This document shows positions 1 through 7,719 of a stretch of DNA of 10,003 nucleotides, piece after piece (within the stretch, counting starts at the first letter, position 1; each line of letters opens with the position of its first letter). The translations under genes and the position numbers were made by a program. Source of the DNA: Actinomycetota bacterium (lineage in GTDB: Bacteria > Actinomycetota > Acidimicrobiia > Acidimicrobiales > JACCXE01); assembly GCA_013697265.1 (NCBI GenBank), contig JACCXE010000442.1, forward strand, positions 1 to 10,003, read 5' to 3'. A model generated the notes under the pieces. That model made no database searches, was not told where the DNA came from, and saw nothing but the letters and a program-made list of their open reading frames with translations.

Positions 1-930
1 GCGCTCCCGCAGGTCGACCTGTTGCAGGTCCTGATCGAGCACGCCCTCGGGGAACAGGTGGGCGTCGGCCGACACCACGTCCATGCGGGCCAGCGCCGGT
101 AACAACGCCGAGGTATCGGCGGGCAGCGCCGTTGCCTGCTCGTTCTCGAGCATGTGGGCGTAGAACTCGGGCGGCCGGCGCACGGTTTGGCAAGCGTTGT
201 TGATAATGAAGTCGAGCCGGACCCGCGTCTCGAACAGGTAGTCGGCGAACGCTTCGACGCTGGGCGTGTGGCGCAGATCGAGCCCGTAAATCTCGAGCCG
301 GTCGCCCCATGCGTCGAAGTCGGCCTCTTGCGCGTAGCGGGCGGCGGCGTCGCGGGGAAAGCGTGTCGACACGATCAGCGACGCGCCAGCCCGCAGCAGC
401 TTGATGCCGGCTTGATAACCGATCTTCACCCGTCCGCCGGTGAGCAACGCGACCCGTCCCGAAAGGTCGGCCGTCTCGGTGCGCTTCGCGAAGTTGAACG
501 CGGCGCACGGCGGACACAACTGGTCGTAGAAGTGATGCACCTCCACGAACTCCTTCTTGCACACGTAGCAGTGGTGCGGTTCGCTCAGGTCGCGAAACAC
601 GCCGTTGGTGCCCGCGTCGAGCTGTGCAAAACCCTCGGGCGGGAACACGTTGGGCGTGGTGTACACGGGCTTGGCCCGCAACTGCCGAATGCCCGTTTCG
701 ATTTTGACGTCTTCGTCGTGGGCGACTTTGGCCCGCCTCTCAGCCCGCTTGCGGGCACGGAAGTACTGCCGGCGCTCCTCCGGGTCGGGGTTGAACAAGT
801 CGCCCGCGGCGTTGATAAGCCGCACCCGGTCTTCCTCGGGCAGGTTGAACAGGGGGGACGGATCGCGCGCGAGCCGCTCAATGAGGCCGGTGAGTTCTCG
901 CAACTGCTCAGCGGTTGGTTGGTCGGCCAC
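1..930 (-). CDS. Zinc-finger-like SDR-family oxidoreductase (C-terminus outside window)
   Basis: I translated the minus strand directly from GTG at 930; it stays open for 310 codons to the left edge, so the C-terminus is missing. Residues 1-115 are charged and helical with no family I can name. A Cys4 cluster follows: C121-x2-C124 and C139-x2-C142 with H132/H133 between, which looks like a small zinc-binding module. From about residue 157 there is a Rossmann fold of the short-chain dehydrogenase type. Its cofactor loop is TGGRVKIGY (164-172), a variant of the usual TGxxxGxG, and the NNAG-like strand end reads NNACQT (244-249) followed by RRPP. I recall proteins with this fused layout annotated as SDR oxidoreductases, with no known substrate. 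The YxxxK catalytic pair would lie beyond the window. GTG 930 is chosen because no better start lies upstream in frame, though no clear Shine-Dalgarno is seen. It lies 13 bp after the nucleotidyltransferase-like stop, suggesting co-transcription. Confidence 0.82.
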   Translation of the reverse strand, partial: MADQPTAEQLRELTGLIERLARDPSPLFNLPEEDRVRLINAAGDLFNPDPEERRQYFRARKRAERRAKVAHDEDVKIETGIRQLRAKPVYTTPNVFPPEGFAQLDAGTNGVFRDLSEPHHCYVCKKEFVEVHHFYDQLCPPCAAFNFAKRTETADLSGRVALLTGGRVKIGYQAGIKLLRAGASLIVSTRFPRDAAARYAQEADFDAWGDRLEIYGLDLRHTPSVEAFADYLFETRVRLDFIINNACQTVRRPPEFYAHMLENEQATALPADTSALLPALARMDVVSADAHLFPEGVLDQDLQQVDLRER

Positions 931-943
931 GGCGCCCGTGAGG

Positions 944-1282
944 CTACGACGGAGGCGGGGCCGACCCGGCCTCGTAATGAATCCCAGCCGCGCCCCGCCG
1001 CAACGACTCGGTCTCCCAAAGGTCGCCGGATTCCATCTCGAGTCGCGCCTCGTCCACGAAGACACCGGCATCGAGTGATCCAAGAGCGGCCAGCAGCCGC
1101 GCCAGGTTCTGCTCGTCGAGAGCGGGCAGGACGTCGGTGTCGTACGTCGTTTGTTCCACTCCGTGCATCACGCACGCCACCCCGCCAATCAGGATGTAGG
1201 TGATATCGGCTCGATCCAGGGCGTACAGCACGCGTTCGGTGTCGAGCGGCAGAGCAACGGATCGAGGTGGAAACTCAGGCAA
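944..1282 (-). CDS. Truncated nucleotidyltransferase-fold protein (AbiEii/MNT-like)
   Basis: This 112-residue protein has the opening of a minimal nucleotidyltransferase domain: an N-terminal helix, then strand-turn YILIGG (29-34), a helix, and the DxD carboxylates D48 and D50 in TTYDTDVLP. In the DNA polymerase-beta-like superfamily GG and DxD bind the nucleotide and Mg2+. Relatives I recall are nearer 160-200 residues and supply a third carboxylate from a later strand. Here the protein stops at TAG (944-946) after a proline-rich tail, about where that strand would begin, so it appears C-terminally truncated and may be inactive. Neither other minus-strand frame over 930-970 resumes a recognisable domain, so a simple frameshift is not supported. 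The TTG start at 1282 is the best available, since a stop lies upstream in frame, and it overlaps the preceding small ORF by 8 bp. Substrate and role are unknown; kinship to AbiEii or MenT toxins is only at fold level. Confidence 0.6.
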   Translation of the reverse strand: MPEFPPRSVALPLDTERVLYALDRADITYILIGGVACVMHGVEQTTYDTDVLPALDEQNLARLLAALGSLDAGVFVDEARLEMESGDLWETESLRRGAAGIHYEAGSAPPPS

Positions 1283-1427
1283 CTGACGCGCGGCGACGAG
1301 CGGCAGCCGCCGCCAACGCCAGCCGAGTCATCGCGTCGTTTTGTCGCACGCGTTGTTCGACGGTCATTCGTTGTTGCGCGTCGCGCTGAAGTTGCCAAAC
1401 CGCGTCATCGCGACGCACCGCTTTCAC
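1275..1427 (-). CDS. Small hypothetical protein upstream of the nucleotidyltransferase-like gene
   Basis: I read a 50-codon ORF on the minus strand from GTG at 1427 to TGA at 1275-1277. The product is alpha-helical and charged, with a Gln/Arg-rich first half (WQLQRDAQQRMTVEQRVRQ), then an Ala/Arg-rich tail ending RRRASVA. Short proteins of the pattern 'MT/S-x-E-x-R-x-x-x' often precede nucleotidyltransferase genes of this type in actinobacteria, which is why I keep it. The stop overlaps the next start as TTGCCTGA, an arrangement typical of translational coupling. The start is uncertain: a TTG at 1442 (MPYTEHVKAV...) or the in-frame ATG at residue 22 are also possible, and none has a strong ribosome binding site. 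I do not recognise the family and assign no function. Confidence 0.45.
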   Translation of the reverse strand: MKAVRRDDAVWQLQRDAQQRMTVEQRVRQNDAMTRLALAAAAARRRASVA

Positions 1428-1499
1428 ATGCTCGGTGTACGGCAACGTCAGAAGTCGAGCCCCGAACGCATTGTGACGACGCCGTTTCCGAAACCTGAC

Positions 1500-1528
1500 T
1501 TGACCTGTCGAGCGGATGCGACTTCAAT
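1500..1528 (+). promoter_or_regulatory. Candidate sigma-70-type promoter for gltBD
   Basis: TTGACC (1500-1505) matches the -35 consensus in five of six positions, and after exactly 17 bp comes TTCAAT (1523-1528), a partial match to TATAAT. Transcription would start near 1535, giving a leader of roughly 70 bases before gltB. This is the best promoter-like pair in the 180-bp divergent gap (1428-1607). I see no convincing match on the opposite strand for the small minus-strand ORF and no clear operator palindrome. Confidence 0.4.
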
Positions 1529-1607
1529 TTCCCGACCTGCTTCGGGCCAGCGCCGTCCCGTCCGCAGGAGCTTGTTCAACACATAGCTCCCACGGAGACG
1601 ACAACTG

Positions 1608-4600
1608 ATGCGCTTGCCCCCCGGCCCCCAGGGCCTTTACGACCCTCGTTTCGAGCACGACGCCTGTGGCGTCGCGTTCGTGGTCGACGTCCACGGCCGG
1701 CGGTCGCACGAGATGGTGCAGCTAGGTCTGAAGTCGCTGTGCAACCTCGACCACCGTGGCGCCACCGGGGCCGAAGCCAATGTGGGCGACGGCGCCGGGA
1801 TCCTCATCCAGGTGCCCGACAACTTCTTCCGGGCCGTAGTCGATTTCGAACTGCCCGCGGCCGGCACCTACGCCGTGGGCACCGCTTTCTTGCCCCGCGA
1901 CGAAGCGGCCTGCGCAGCGGCCGCCGACCACGTCGAGAAGCTCGTGGCCGACGAAGGCCTGCGGGTGGTGGGTTGGCGAACCGTCCCCGTCGACAACTCG
2001 ATGATCGGCACGTTCGCCTCTGACGTCGAGCCCACGTTCCGCCAGCTGTTCGTGGCCGGTGTCAACGGCGCCGACCTGTCCGGCTTGGAACTCGAGCGCC
2101 GCGGGTTCCTGCTGCGCAAGCGCGTCGAACACGAGGCCGACGTGTACTTCGCGTCGCTGTCGTCGCGCACCCTCGTTTACAAGGGCATGCTCACTTCGCT
2201 CCAGTTGCAGGAGTTCTACGCCGACCTGCACGACGAGCGCATGGACACCGCGCTGGCGCTGGTGCACTCACGCTTCTCGACCAACACATTCCCGTCCTGG
2301 CCGCTAGCTCACCCCTACCGTTTCATCGCCCACAACGGCGAAATCAACACGGTGCAGGGCAACCGCAACTGGATGCGCGCCCGCGAGGCGCTGCTGCAAA
2401 GCGACCTGTTCCCCGGCGACCTGTCCCGCGCGTTCCCGATCTGCACGCCCGGCGCGTCGGACACGGCAAGCTTCGACGAGACGCTCGAGTTGTTACACCT
2501 CGGCGGACGGTCGCTGCCCCACGCGGTGCTCATGATGATTCCAGAGGCATGGGAACGCCACGAGTCGATGCCGGCGTGGAAGCGAAACTTCTACGAATTC
2601 CACGCGTCGGTAATGGAGCCCTGGGACGGTCCGGCCTCGATCGCGTTCACCGACGGCACCGTGATCGGTTCGGTGCTCGACCGCAACGGCCTGCGCCCGG
2701 CCCGCTACTGGGTCACCGAAGACGGCCTCGTCGTGATGGCCAGCGAAGCAGGCGTGCTGCCGATCGACCCCGCGACCATCGTCCAGAAGGGCCGCCTCCA
2801 GCCCGGCAAGATGTTCCTCGTCGACACCGCGCAGGGCCGCATCATCGGCGACGAAGAAATCAAGCAGCAGCTCGCGTCAGAACTTGCCTACGGGGACTGG
2901 ATCCGCGACGGCCTGGTGCACCTCGCCGACCTGCCCGAGCGATTCATGCTCACGCCCCAGCACACCACGGTCGTGCTGCATCAGCGCGAGTTCGGCTACA
3001 CCACCGAAGAGCTCAAGATCCTCCTGGCACCAATGGCCAAGACCGGTGGCGAAGCGCTGGGGTCTATGGGCACTGACACGCCGATCGCGGTGTTGTCCGA
3101 GCGGCCCCGGCTGCTGTTCGACTACTTCTCGCAGTTGTTCGCGCAAGTCACGAACCCGCCGCTCGACGCGATACGCGAAGAGATGGTCACGTCGATGGGG
3201 CGCACGATCGGCCGCGAGTCCAACCTGCTCGCGCCCGGCCCGGATTCGTGCAAGCAGATCGTGCTGCCATCGCCGATCCTGTCCAACGAAGACTTGGCCA
3301 AGCTCATGTACATCCATGAGGAAGGCGGCGTGGACGGGTTCACACCGTTCGCGGTCGACGGTTTGTATCCAGTGGCGGTCGGCGGCAGCGGCATGCGCGC
3401 CGCGCTTGAGGACGTGCGCTCGCTCGTGTCCGCCGCGATCAGCAACGGCGCCAACGTGATCGTGTTGTCGGATCGGCACTCGAACGCTGACTACGCGCCG
3501 ATCCCGTCGTTGCTGCTCACGGCGGCCGTGCACCACCACCTCATCCGCGAGAAGACGCGCACCCGAGTGGCGCTCGTGGTCGAGACCGGTGACGCCCGCG
3601 AGGTGCACCACATGGCGTTGTTGATCGGTTTCGGCGCCGCCGCGATCAACCCCTACCTGGCCTTCGAGACGATCGAGGACATGATCGCCCGGGGCGAGCT
3701 CACCGGCGTTGCGCCCCAGCACGCGATTCGCAACTACATCAAGGCTTGCACCAAGGGCGTGCTGAAGGTGATGTCGAAGATGGGCATTTCGACGGTCGCC
3801 TCGTACACGGGCGCGCAGGTGTTCGAGGCCGTCGGCCTGGCCACGGACTTTGTCGACGAGTACTTCACCGGGGTCACCTCCAAACTTGGCGGCATCGGCC
3901 TCGACGAAGTAGCGGCCGAAGTGGCGCTGCGCCACCGCTACGCGCACTTCGACCGTCCCTCGGAACAGACCGACCGCGACCTGTGGGTCGGCGGCGAATA
4001 TCAGTGGCGGCGCGAGGGCGAGTACCACCTGTTCAACCCCGACACCGTGTTCAAGCTGCAGCACTCGACCCGGGCCGGTCGCTACGACGTCTTCAAGCAG
4101 TACAGCCAAGCCGTGGACAACCAGGCCAAACGGCTGGCGACGCTGCGGGGGCTGTTCAAGTTCAAGGAGGGCGAGCGCGAACCGGTGCCGATCGAGGAGG
4201 TGCAGACCGTCTCCGAAATCGTGAAGCGCTTCTCGACCGGCGCGATGTCGTACGGCTCGATCTCCAAGGAGGCGCACGAGAACCTGGCTATCGCCATGAA
4301 CCGCATCGGCGGCAGATCCAACACCGGCGAGGGTGGCGAGGACTCCGATCGCTACACACCCGACGACAACGGCGACCTGCGGCGCTCGGCGGTTAAACAG
4401 GTGGCGTCGGGTCGCTTCGGCGTGACCAGTGAGTACCTCACCAACGCCGACGACCTCCAGATCAAAATGGCCCAAGGGGCCAAGCCGGGTGAGGGCGGCC
4501 AACTGCCGGGAGCCAAGGTGTGGCCGTGGATCGCCAAAACGCGGCAGTCCACGCCCGGCGTGGGCCTGATCTCGCCGCCGCCGCACCACGACATCTATTC

Positions 4601-6152
4601 GATCGAGGACCTCAAGCAGCTCATCCACGATCTGAAGAACTCGAACCCGGCGGCCCGCGTGCACGTGAAGCTCGTAGCCGAGGTCGGCGTGGGCACCGTC
4701 GCGGCGGGTGTGGCCAAAGCCAAAGCCGACGTCGTGCTGATCTCCGGCCACGACGGCGGCACGGCCGCGGCCCCAATGACATCGTTGAAGCACGCCGGCG
4801 CGCCCTGGGAGCTCGGTCTGGCCGAGACACAGCAGACGCTGTTGCTCAACGGCTTGCGCGACCGCATCGTGGTGCAGGTCGACGGTCAGCTGAAGACGGG
4901 CCGCGACGTGATGATCGCGGCACTGCTCGGCGGTGAGGAGTTCGGCTTTGCCACCGCGCCGCTCGTGGTGAGCGGCTGCATCATGATGCGCGTCTGCCAC
5001 CTCGACACGTGCCCGGTCGGCATAGCCACGCAGAACCCTGAGCTGCGGGCCCGCTTCAACGGCAAGCCAGAGTTCGTTGTGAACTTCTTCGAGTACGTCG
5101 CCGAAGAAGTGCGCGAGCACTTGGCCATGCTCGGCTTTCGCACGCTGGAAGAAGCGATCGGCCGTGTCGAGATGCTCGACGTGGCCGATGCGGTCGACCA
5201 TTGGAAGGCGCAGCACCTGGCGCTCGACCCGATCCTGTTCAAGCCCACGTCGCCGTGGGAGCAAGACCTGTACCAAACCAAGTCGCAAGACCATGGCCTC
5301 GAACGCGCCCTCGACATCGAGTTGATCGCGCATGCACAGCCGGCGTTGACCGACGGGTCGGTGGTGCAGTTGGCCATGTCGATCGGCAACGTGAACCGCA
5401 CCGTGGGCACCATGCTCGGCCACGAGGTAACCAAGAAATACGGGGCGGCCGGTCTGCCCGACGACACCATCGACATCACGTTCACCGGTTCGGCCGGGCA
5501 GAGCTTCGGCGCCTTCGTGCCCCACGGCATCACCTTGCGTTTGTATGGCGACGCGAACGACTACGTCGGCAAGGGCCTGTCGGGCGGACGCATCGTGGTT
5601 CGACCGCCCGAAGACGTCGCTGAAGGCTTCGTGGCCGAGGACAACGTGATCGCGGGCAACGTGATCTTGTACGGCGCGACGGGCGGCGAAATGTACCTGC
5701 GGGGCATCGTCGGCGAGCGCTTTTGCGTACGCAACTCAGGAGCGACCGCGGTGGTCGAAGGCGTGGGCGACCATGGCTGTGAGTACATGACAGGCGGACG
5801 GGCCGTCGTGCTCGGCCCCACGGGACGCAACTTCGGCGCCGGCATGTCGGGCGGCGTGGCCTACGTCTACGACGTCGACGACAAGTTCGTGCAACGCCTC
5901 AACTTCGAGATGGTCGATCTCGAACGCCTCGACGAAGAGGACGTGGCCTGGCTACGCGACACGATCCGCACTCACCAAGCCGAGACCGGGTCGCCGGTGG
6001 CCGAGAACATTCTGAAGGGGTGGCACACCGAGGTGCGTTCGTTCCGCAAGGTCATGCCCAAGGACTACCGCCGCGTCCTCGACGCGACCGCGGAAGCCGA
6101 AGCACAAGGACGCGATCCGGTCGAAGCCGTCATGGCCGCAGCAAGGGGTTAG
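1608..6152 (+). CDS. gltB: Glutamate synthase (NADPH) large subunit
   Basis: This 1514-residue protein is the full-length alpha subunit of glutamate synthase (family usual size about 1500). It hydrolyses glutamine, channels the ammonia, and makes glutamate from 2-oxoglutarate on FMN in the cytoplasm. Domains in order: class II amidotransferase from C20 to about 430, with C20 expected to become the N-terminal nucleophile after loss of a 19-residue propeptide (EHDACG) and HNGEINT at 242-248; central domain about 470-760; FMN domain about 820-1190 with SYGSIS (from 881) and the GGRSNTGEGGED loop near 900; the 3Fe-4S ligands C1124, C1130 and C1135 in CIMMRVCHLDTCPVG; and the C-terminal GXGXG beta-helix about 1260-1450. 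ATG 1608 is preceded by GGAGA (1594-1598) at 9-base spacing. gltD follows after 109 bp. All the motifs listed are intact and I see no frameshift. Electrons come from GltD. Confidence 0.98.
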   Translation: MRLPPGPQGLYDPRFEHDACGVAFVVDVHGRRSHEMVQLGLKSLCNLDHRGATGAEANVGDGAGILIQVPDNFFRAVVDFELPAAGTYAVGTAFLPRDEAACAAAADHVEKLVADEGLRVVGWRTVPVDNSMIGTFASDVEPTFRQLFVAGVNGADLSGLELERRGFLLRKRVEHEADVYFASLSSRTLVYKGMLTSLQLQEFYADLHDERMDTALALVHSRFSTNTFPSWPLAHPYRFIAHNGEINTVQGNRNWMRAREALLQSDLFPGDLSRAFPICTPGASDTASFDETLELLHLGGRSLPHAVLMMIPEAWERHESMPAWKRNFYEFHASVMEPWDGPASIAFTDGTVIGSVLDRNGLRPARYWVTEDGLVVMASEAGVLPIDPATIVQKGRLQPGKMFLVDTAQGRIIGDEEIKQQLASELAYGDWIRDGLVHLADLPERFMLTPQHTTVVLHQREFGYTTEELKILLAPMAKTGGEALGSMGTDTPIAVLSERPRLLFDYFSQLFAQVTNPPLDAIREEMVTSMGRTIGRESNLLAPGPDSCKQIVLPSPILSNEDLAKLMYIHEEGGVDGFTPFAVDGLYPVAVGGSGMRAALEDVRSLVSAAISNGANVIVLSDRHSNADYAPIPSLLLTAAVHHHLIREKTRTRVALVVETGDAREVHHMALLIGFGAAAINPYLAFETIEDMIARGELTGVAPQHAIRNYIKACTKGVLKVMSKMGISTVASYTGAQVFEAVGLATDFVDEYFTGVTSKLGGIGLDEVAAEVALRHRYAHFDRPSEQTDRDLWVGGEYQWRREGEYHLFNPDTVFKLQHSTRAGRYDVFKQYSQAVDNQAKRLATLRGLFKFKEGEREPVPIEEVQTVSEIVKRFSTGAMSYGSISKEAHENLAIAMNRIGGRSNTGEGGEDSDRYTPDDNGDLRRSAVKQVASGRFGVTSEYLTNADDLQIKMAQGAKPGEGGQLPGAKVWPWIAKTRQSTPGVGLISPPPHHDIYSIEDLKQLIHDLKNSNPAARVHVKLVAEVGVGTVAAGVAKAKADVVLISGHDGGTAAAPMTSLKHAGAPWELGLAETQQTLLLNGLRDRIVVQVDGQLKTGRDVMIAALLGGEEFGFATAPLVVSGCIMMRVCHLDTCPVGIATQNPELRARFNGKPEFVVNFFEYVAEEVREHLAMLGFRTLEEAIGRVEMLDVADAVDHWKAQHLALDPILFKPTSPWEQDLYQTKSQDHGLERALDIELIAHAQPALTDGSVVQLAMSIGNVNRTVGTMLGHEVTKKYGAAGLPDDTIDITFTGSAGQSFGAFVPHGITLRLYGDANDYVGKGLSGGRIVVRPPEDVAEGFVAEDNVIAGNVILYGATGGEMYLRGIVGERFCVRNSGATAVVEGVGDHGCEYMTGGRAVVLGPTGRNFGAGMSGGVAYVYDVDDKFVQRLNFEMVDLERLDEEDVAWLRDTIRTHQAETGSPVAENILKGWHTEVRSFRKVMPKDYRRVLDATAEAEAQGRDPVEAVMAAARG

Positions 6153-6163
6153 GGGACCAGCAA

Positions 6164-6262
6164 ATGTTTGACGAACGGACGGCCGCCGTGGGGCGAGCGC
6201 AGCGAGGGGCCCCACGTTGCGGAGGAGGCCAGGCCTGCGGGCGCCCGGCCGGGGAAAAATAA
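6164..6262 (+). CDS. Possible 32-residue linker ORF between gltB and gltD
   Basis: An ATG at 6164 has a good ribosome binding site upstream (AGGGGA, 6151-6156, spacing 7) and opens 32 codons ending in TAA at 6260-6262. The stop shares one base with the gltD ATG (TAATG), the classic geometry of translational coupling. The product starts MFDERTAAVGRAQRG and is rich in Gly, Arg and Ala with two Cys residues; it resembles no family I know. Nearly all of it is encoded by the inverted-repeat element described separately, so it may have no function as a protein, its value being to carry ribosomes to gltD. It could also be chance reading of a repeat. Confidence 0.3.
   Translation: MFDERTAAVGRAQRGAPRCGGGQACGRPAGEK
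6187..6216 (+). repeat. Inverted repeat in the gltB-gltD intergenic region
   Basis: The arms CGTGGGGC (6187-6194) and GCCCCACG (6209-6216) are perfectly complementary over 8 bp around a 14-base loop, GAGCGCAGCGAGGG. The stem is seven G/C pairs with one T/A, so it should be stable in RNA. There is no U-run after it, so it is not a normal intrinsic terminator. The GAGCGCAGCGAG core is a sequence I recall recurring between genes in some high-GC actinobacteria, which suggests a repetitive extragenic element; that is memory and not a search result. Confidence 0.65.
6238..6247 (+). repeat. 10-bp perfect palindrome near the gltD ribosome binding site
   Basis: CGGGCGCCCG is a perfect 10-bp palindrome flanked by GGCC blocks (6227-6230, 6232-6235, 6247-6250). 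Together with the upstream inverted repeat it makes the whole 6187-6254 stretch an all but uninterrupted G/C-rich structured segment that ends right at the GGGGA presumed to be the gltD ribosome binding site (6251-6255). It is probably part of the same repeat element. Confidence 0.5.
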
Positions 6263-7713
6263 TGGGTGACGTCAGAGGGTTCCTCAAACATGACCGGGCC
6301 ATGCCGACGCGGCGCTCTGTGCCTGTGCGCTTGCGGGACTGGAACGAGGTGTACGAGCCGTTCCCGAAGGACGCGCTGCAAGTGCAGGCCAGTAGGTGCA
6401 TGGACTGCGGCATCCCGTTCTGCAATCAGGGCTGCCCGCTGGGCAACCTCATTCCGGACTGGAACGACCTCGTATATCGCGACCAGTGGCGCCAAGCCAT
6501 CGCCCGCCTGCACGCCACGAACAACTTCCCTGAGTTCACCGGCCGCCTCTGTCCGGCGCCATGCGAAGCCGCGTGCGTGCTCGGCATCAACCAGAACCCG
6601 GTCACCATCAAGCAGGTGGAAGTGTCGATCATCGACCGGGCCTGGGACGAGGGTTGGGTCACGCCGGTGCTGCCGAGCGTGCAAACCGGCAAGGAGGTTG
6701 CCGTGGTCGGTTCCGGCCCCGCCGGCCTTGCCACTGCTCAGCAACTAACCCGCGCCGGCCACGCCGTGACTGTCTTCGAACGGGCCGACCGCATCGGCGG
6801 GCTCCTGCGCTACGGAATCCCCGAGTTCAAGATGGAAAAGCGCCACCTCAACCGTCGCATCGAACAGATGGAGGCTGAGGGCACCGTGTTCCGCACCAGC
6901 GTGAACGTGGGCGTCGACATCACCCACGAAGAGTTGCGGGCCGAGTTCGACGCCGTGGTGCTCGCCGGTGGCGCGACAAACTGGCGTGACCTGCCGATCC
7001 CGGGCCGCGAGCTCAAGGGCATCTACCAAGCGATGGAATACCTGCCTGGCGCCAACCGCGTGCAGGAAGGCGACATCGCCGAACCGCCCGTCACGTCAGC
7101 CGGCAAGCACGTCATCATCATCGGCGGCGGTGACACCGGCGCCGACTGCCTCGGCACCGCGCACCGTCAGGGTGCAGCTTCTATCCATCAGTTCGAGATC
7201 CTGCCCCGTCCCCCCGAGGAGCGTCCTTCGGCGAATCCGTGGCCTACGTGGCCGATGGTGATGCGCGTGTCGTCGGCACATGAGGAAGGCGGTGAGCGGG
7301 TCTTCTCGGTCAACACCGAATGCTTCCTGGGCGACGAAACCGGCAAGGTGCGCGCGCTTCGTGCGCACGAAGTCGAGATGAAGGACGGCCGGTTCGAAAA
7401 GATCGAAGGCTCGGACTTCGAGTTGCCGGCCGAGCGCGTCTACCTCGCAATGGGCTTCCTCGGCCCCGAAGCAGGCGGCCTGCTCGAAGGGTTGGGCGTC
7501 GAACTCGACGAGCGGTCGAACGTGAAGCGCAATAACGCATGGATGTCGTCGGTCGACGGCGTGTTCGTGGCCGGCGACATGGGGCGGGGCCAGAGCCTCA
7601 TCGTGTGGGCGATCGCGGAAGGCCGCAGTTGTGCGTCGGCCGTCGACCAATGGCTGATGGGTGACACCGCCCTGCCCGCACCGCTCAAGCCGACGGACCG
7701 GCCGCTGATGTAG
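6262..7713 (+). CDS. gltD: Glutamate synthase (NADPH) small subunit
   Basis: The 483-residue beta subunit oxidises NADPH on FAD and passes electrons through 4Fe-4S clusters to GltB. The N-terminal domain shows both cysteine groups: C46, C49, C54 and C58 in CMDCGIPFCNQGC, and C97, C101 and C105 in CPAPCEAAC. The FAD site is VVGSGPAGLA (G150, G152, G155), the NADPH site is IIGGGDTG (288-293), and the second FAD contact is VFVAGDMGRGQS (D439). The length matches the family. I place the start at ATG 6262 (MGDVRGFLK, the conserved opening of actinobacterial GltD) and not at the in-frame TTG 6217, which would add 15 residues encoded by the repeat. The ribosome binding site GGGGA (6251-6255) has 6-base spacing, and TAATG overlaps the upstream small ORF. 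The gene ends 6 bp from the convergent STAS gene with no terminator hairpin visible between them. Confidence 0.97.
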   Translation: MGDVRGFLKHDRAMPTRRSVPVRLRDWNEVYEPFPKDALQVQASRCMDCGIPFCNQGCPLGNLIPDWNDLVYRDQWRQAIARLHATNNFPEFTGRLCPAPCEAACVLGINQNPVTIKQVEVSIIDRAWDEGWVTPVLPSVQTGKEVAVVGSGPAGLATAQQLTRAGHAVTVFERADRIGGLLRYGIPEFKMEKRHLNRRIEQMEAEGTVFRTSVNVGVDITHEELRAEFDAVVLAGGATNWRDLPIPGRELKGIYQAMEYLPGANRVQEGDIAEPPVTSAGKHVIIIGGGDTGADCLGTAHRQGAASIHQFEILPRPPEERPSANPWPTWPMVMRVSSAHEEGGERVFSVNTECFLGDETGKVRALRAHEVEMKDGRFEKIEGSDFELPAERVYLAMGFLGPEAGGLLEGLGVELDERSNVKRNNAWMSSVDGVFVAGDMGRGQSLIVWAIAEGRSCASAVDQWLMGDTALPAPLKPTDRPLM

Positions 7714-7719
7714 CGCGAG

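Noticed and set aside
585..1175. A 196-codon minus-strand frame overlapping the SDR start, as a possible frameshifted continuation of the nucleotidyltransferase
   Set aside because: Its sequence past 944 is Arg/Ser/Pro-rich with no strand-Asp pattern of the nucleotidyltransferase C-terminus, and it overlaps the well-supported SDR frame.
154..1203. A 349-codon plus-strand open frame at the left end
   Set aside because: It is antisense to the SDR and nucleotidyltransferase-like genes, which have recognisable motifs, while this frame has none and ends in Arg/Pro-rich low-complexity sequence.
1428..1607. Riboswitch or glutamine-responsive leader upstream of gltB
   Set aside because: I looked for paired stems typical of a glutamine riboswitch or a long leader and saw none that I could defend.
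2877..5525. An 882-codon open frame antisense to gltB
   Set aside because: It lies wholly within the well-conserved gltB and shows no domain; its His/Arg/Val/Gly-rich content is what the complement of high-GC codons gives.
6187..6216. Intrinsic terminator between gltB and gltD
   Set aside because: The hairpin has no following U-run and gltB and gltD must be made together; a processing or translation-control role fits better.
6217..6261. Earlier TTG start for gltD
   Set aside because: It would add 15 residues encoded by the repeat element, whereas ATG 6262 gives the family's conserved N-terminus and has a ribosome binding site.
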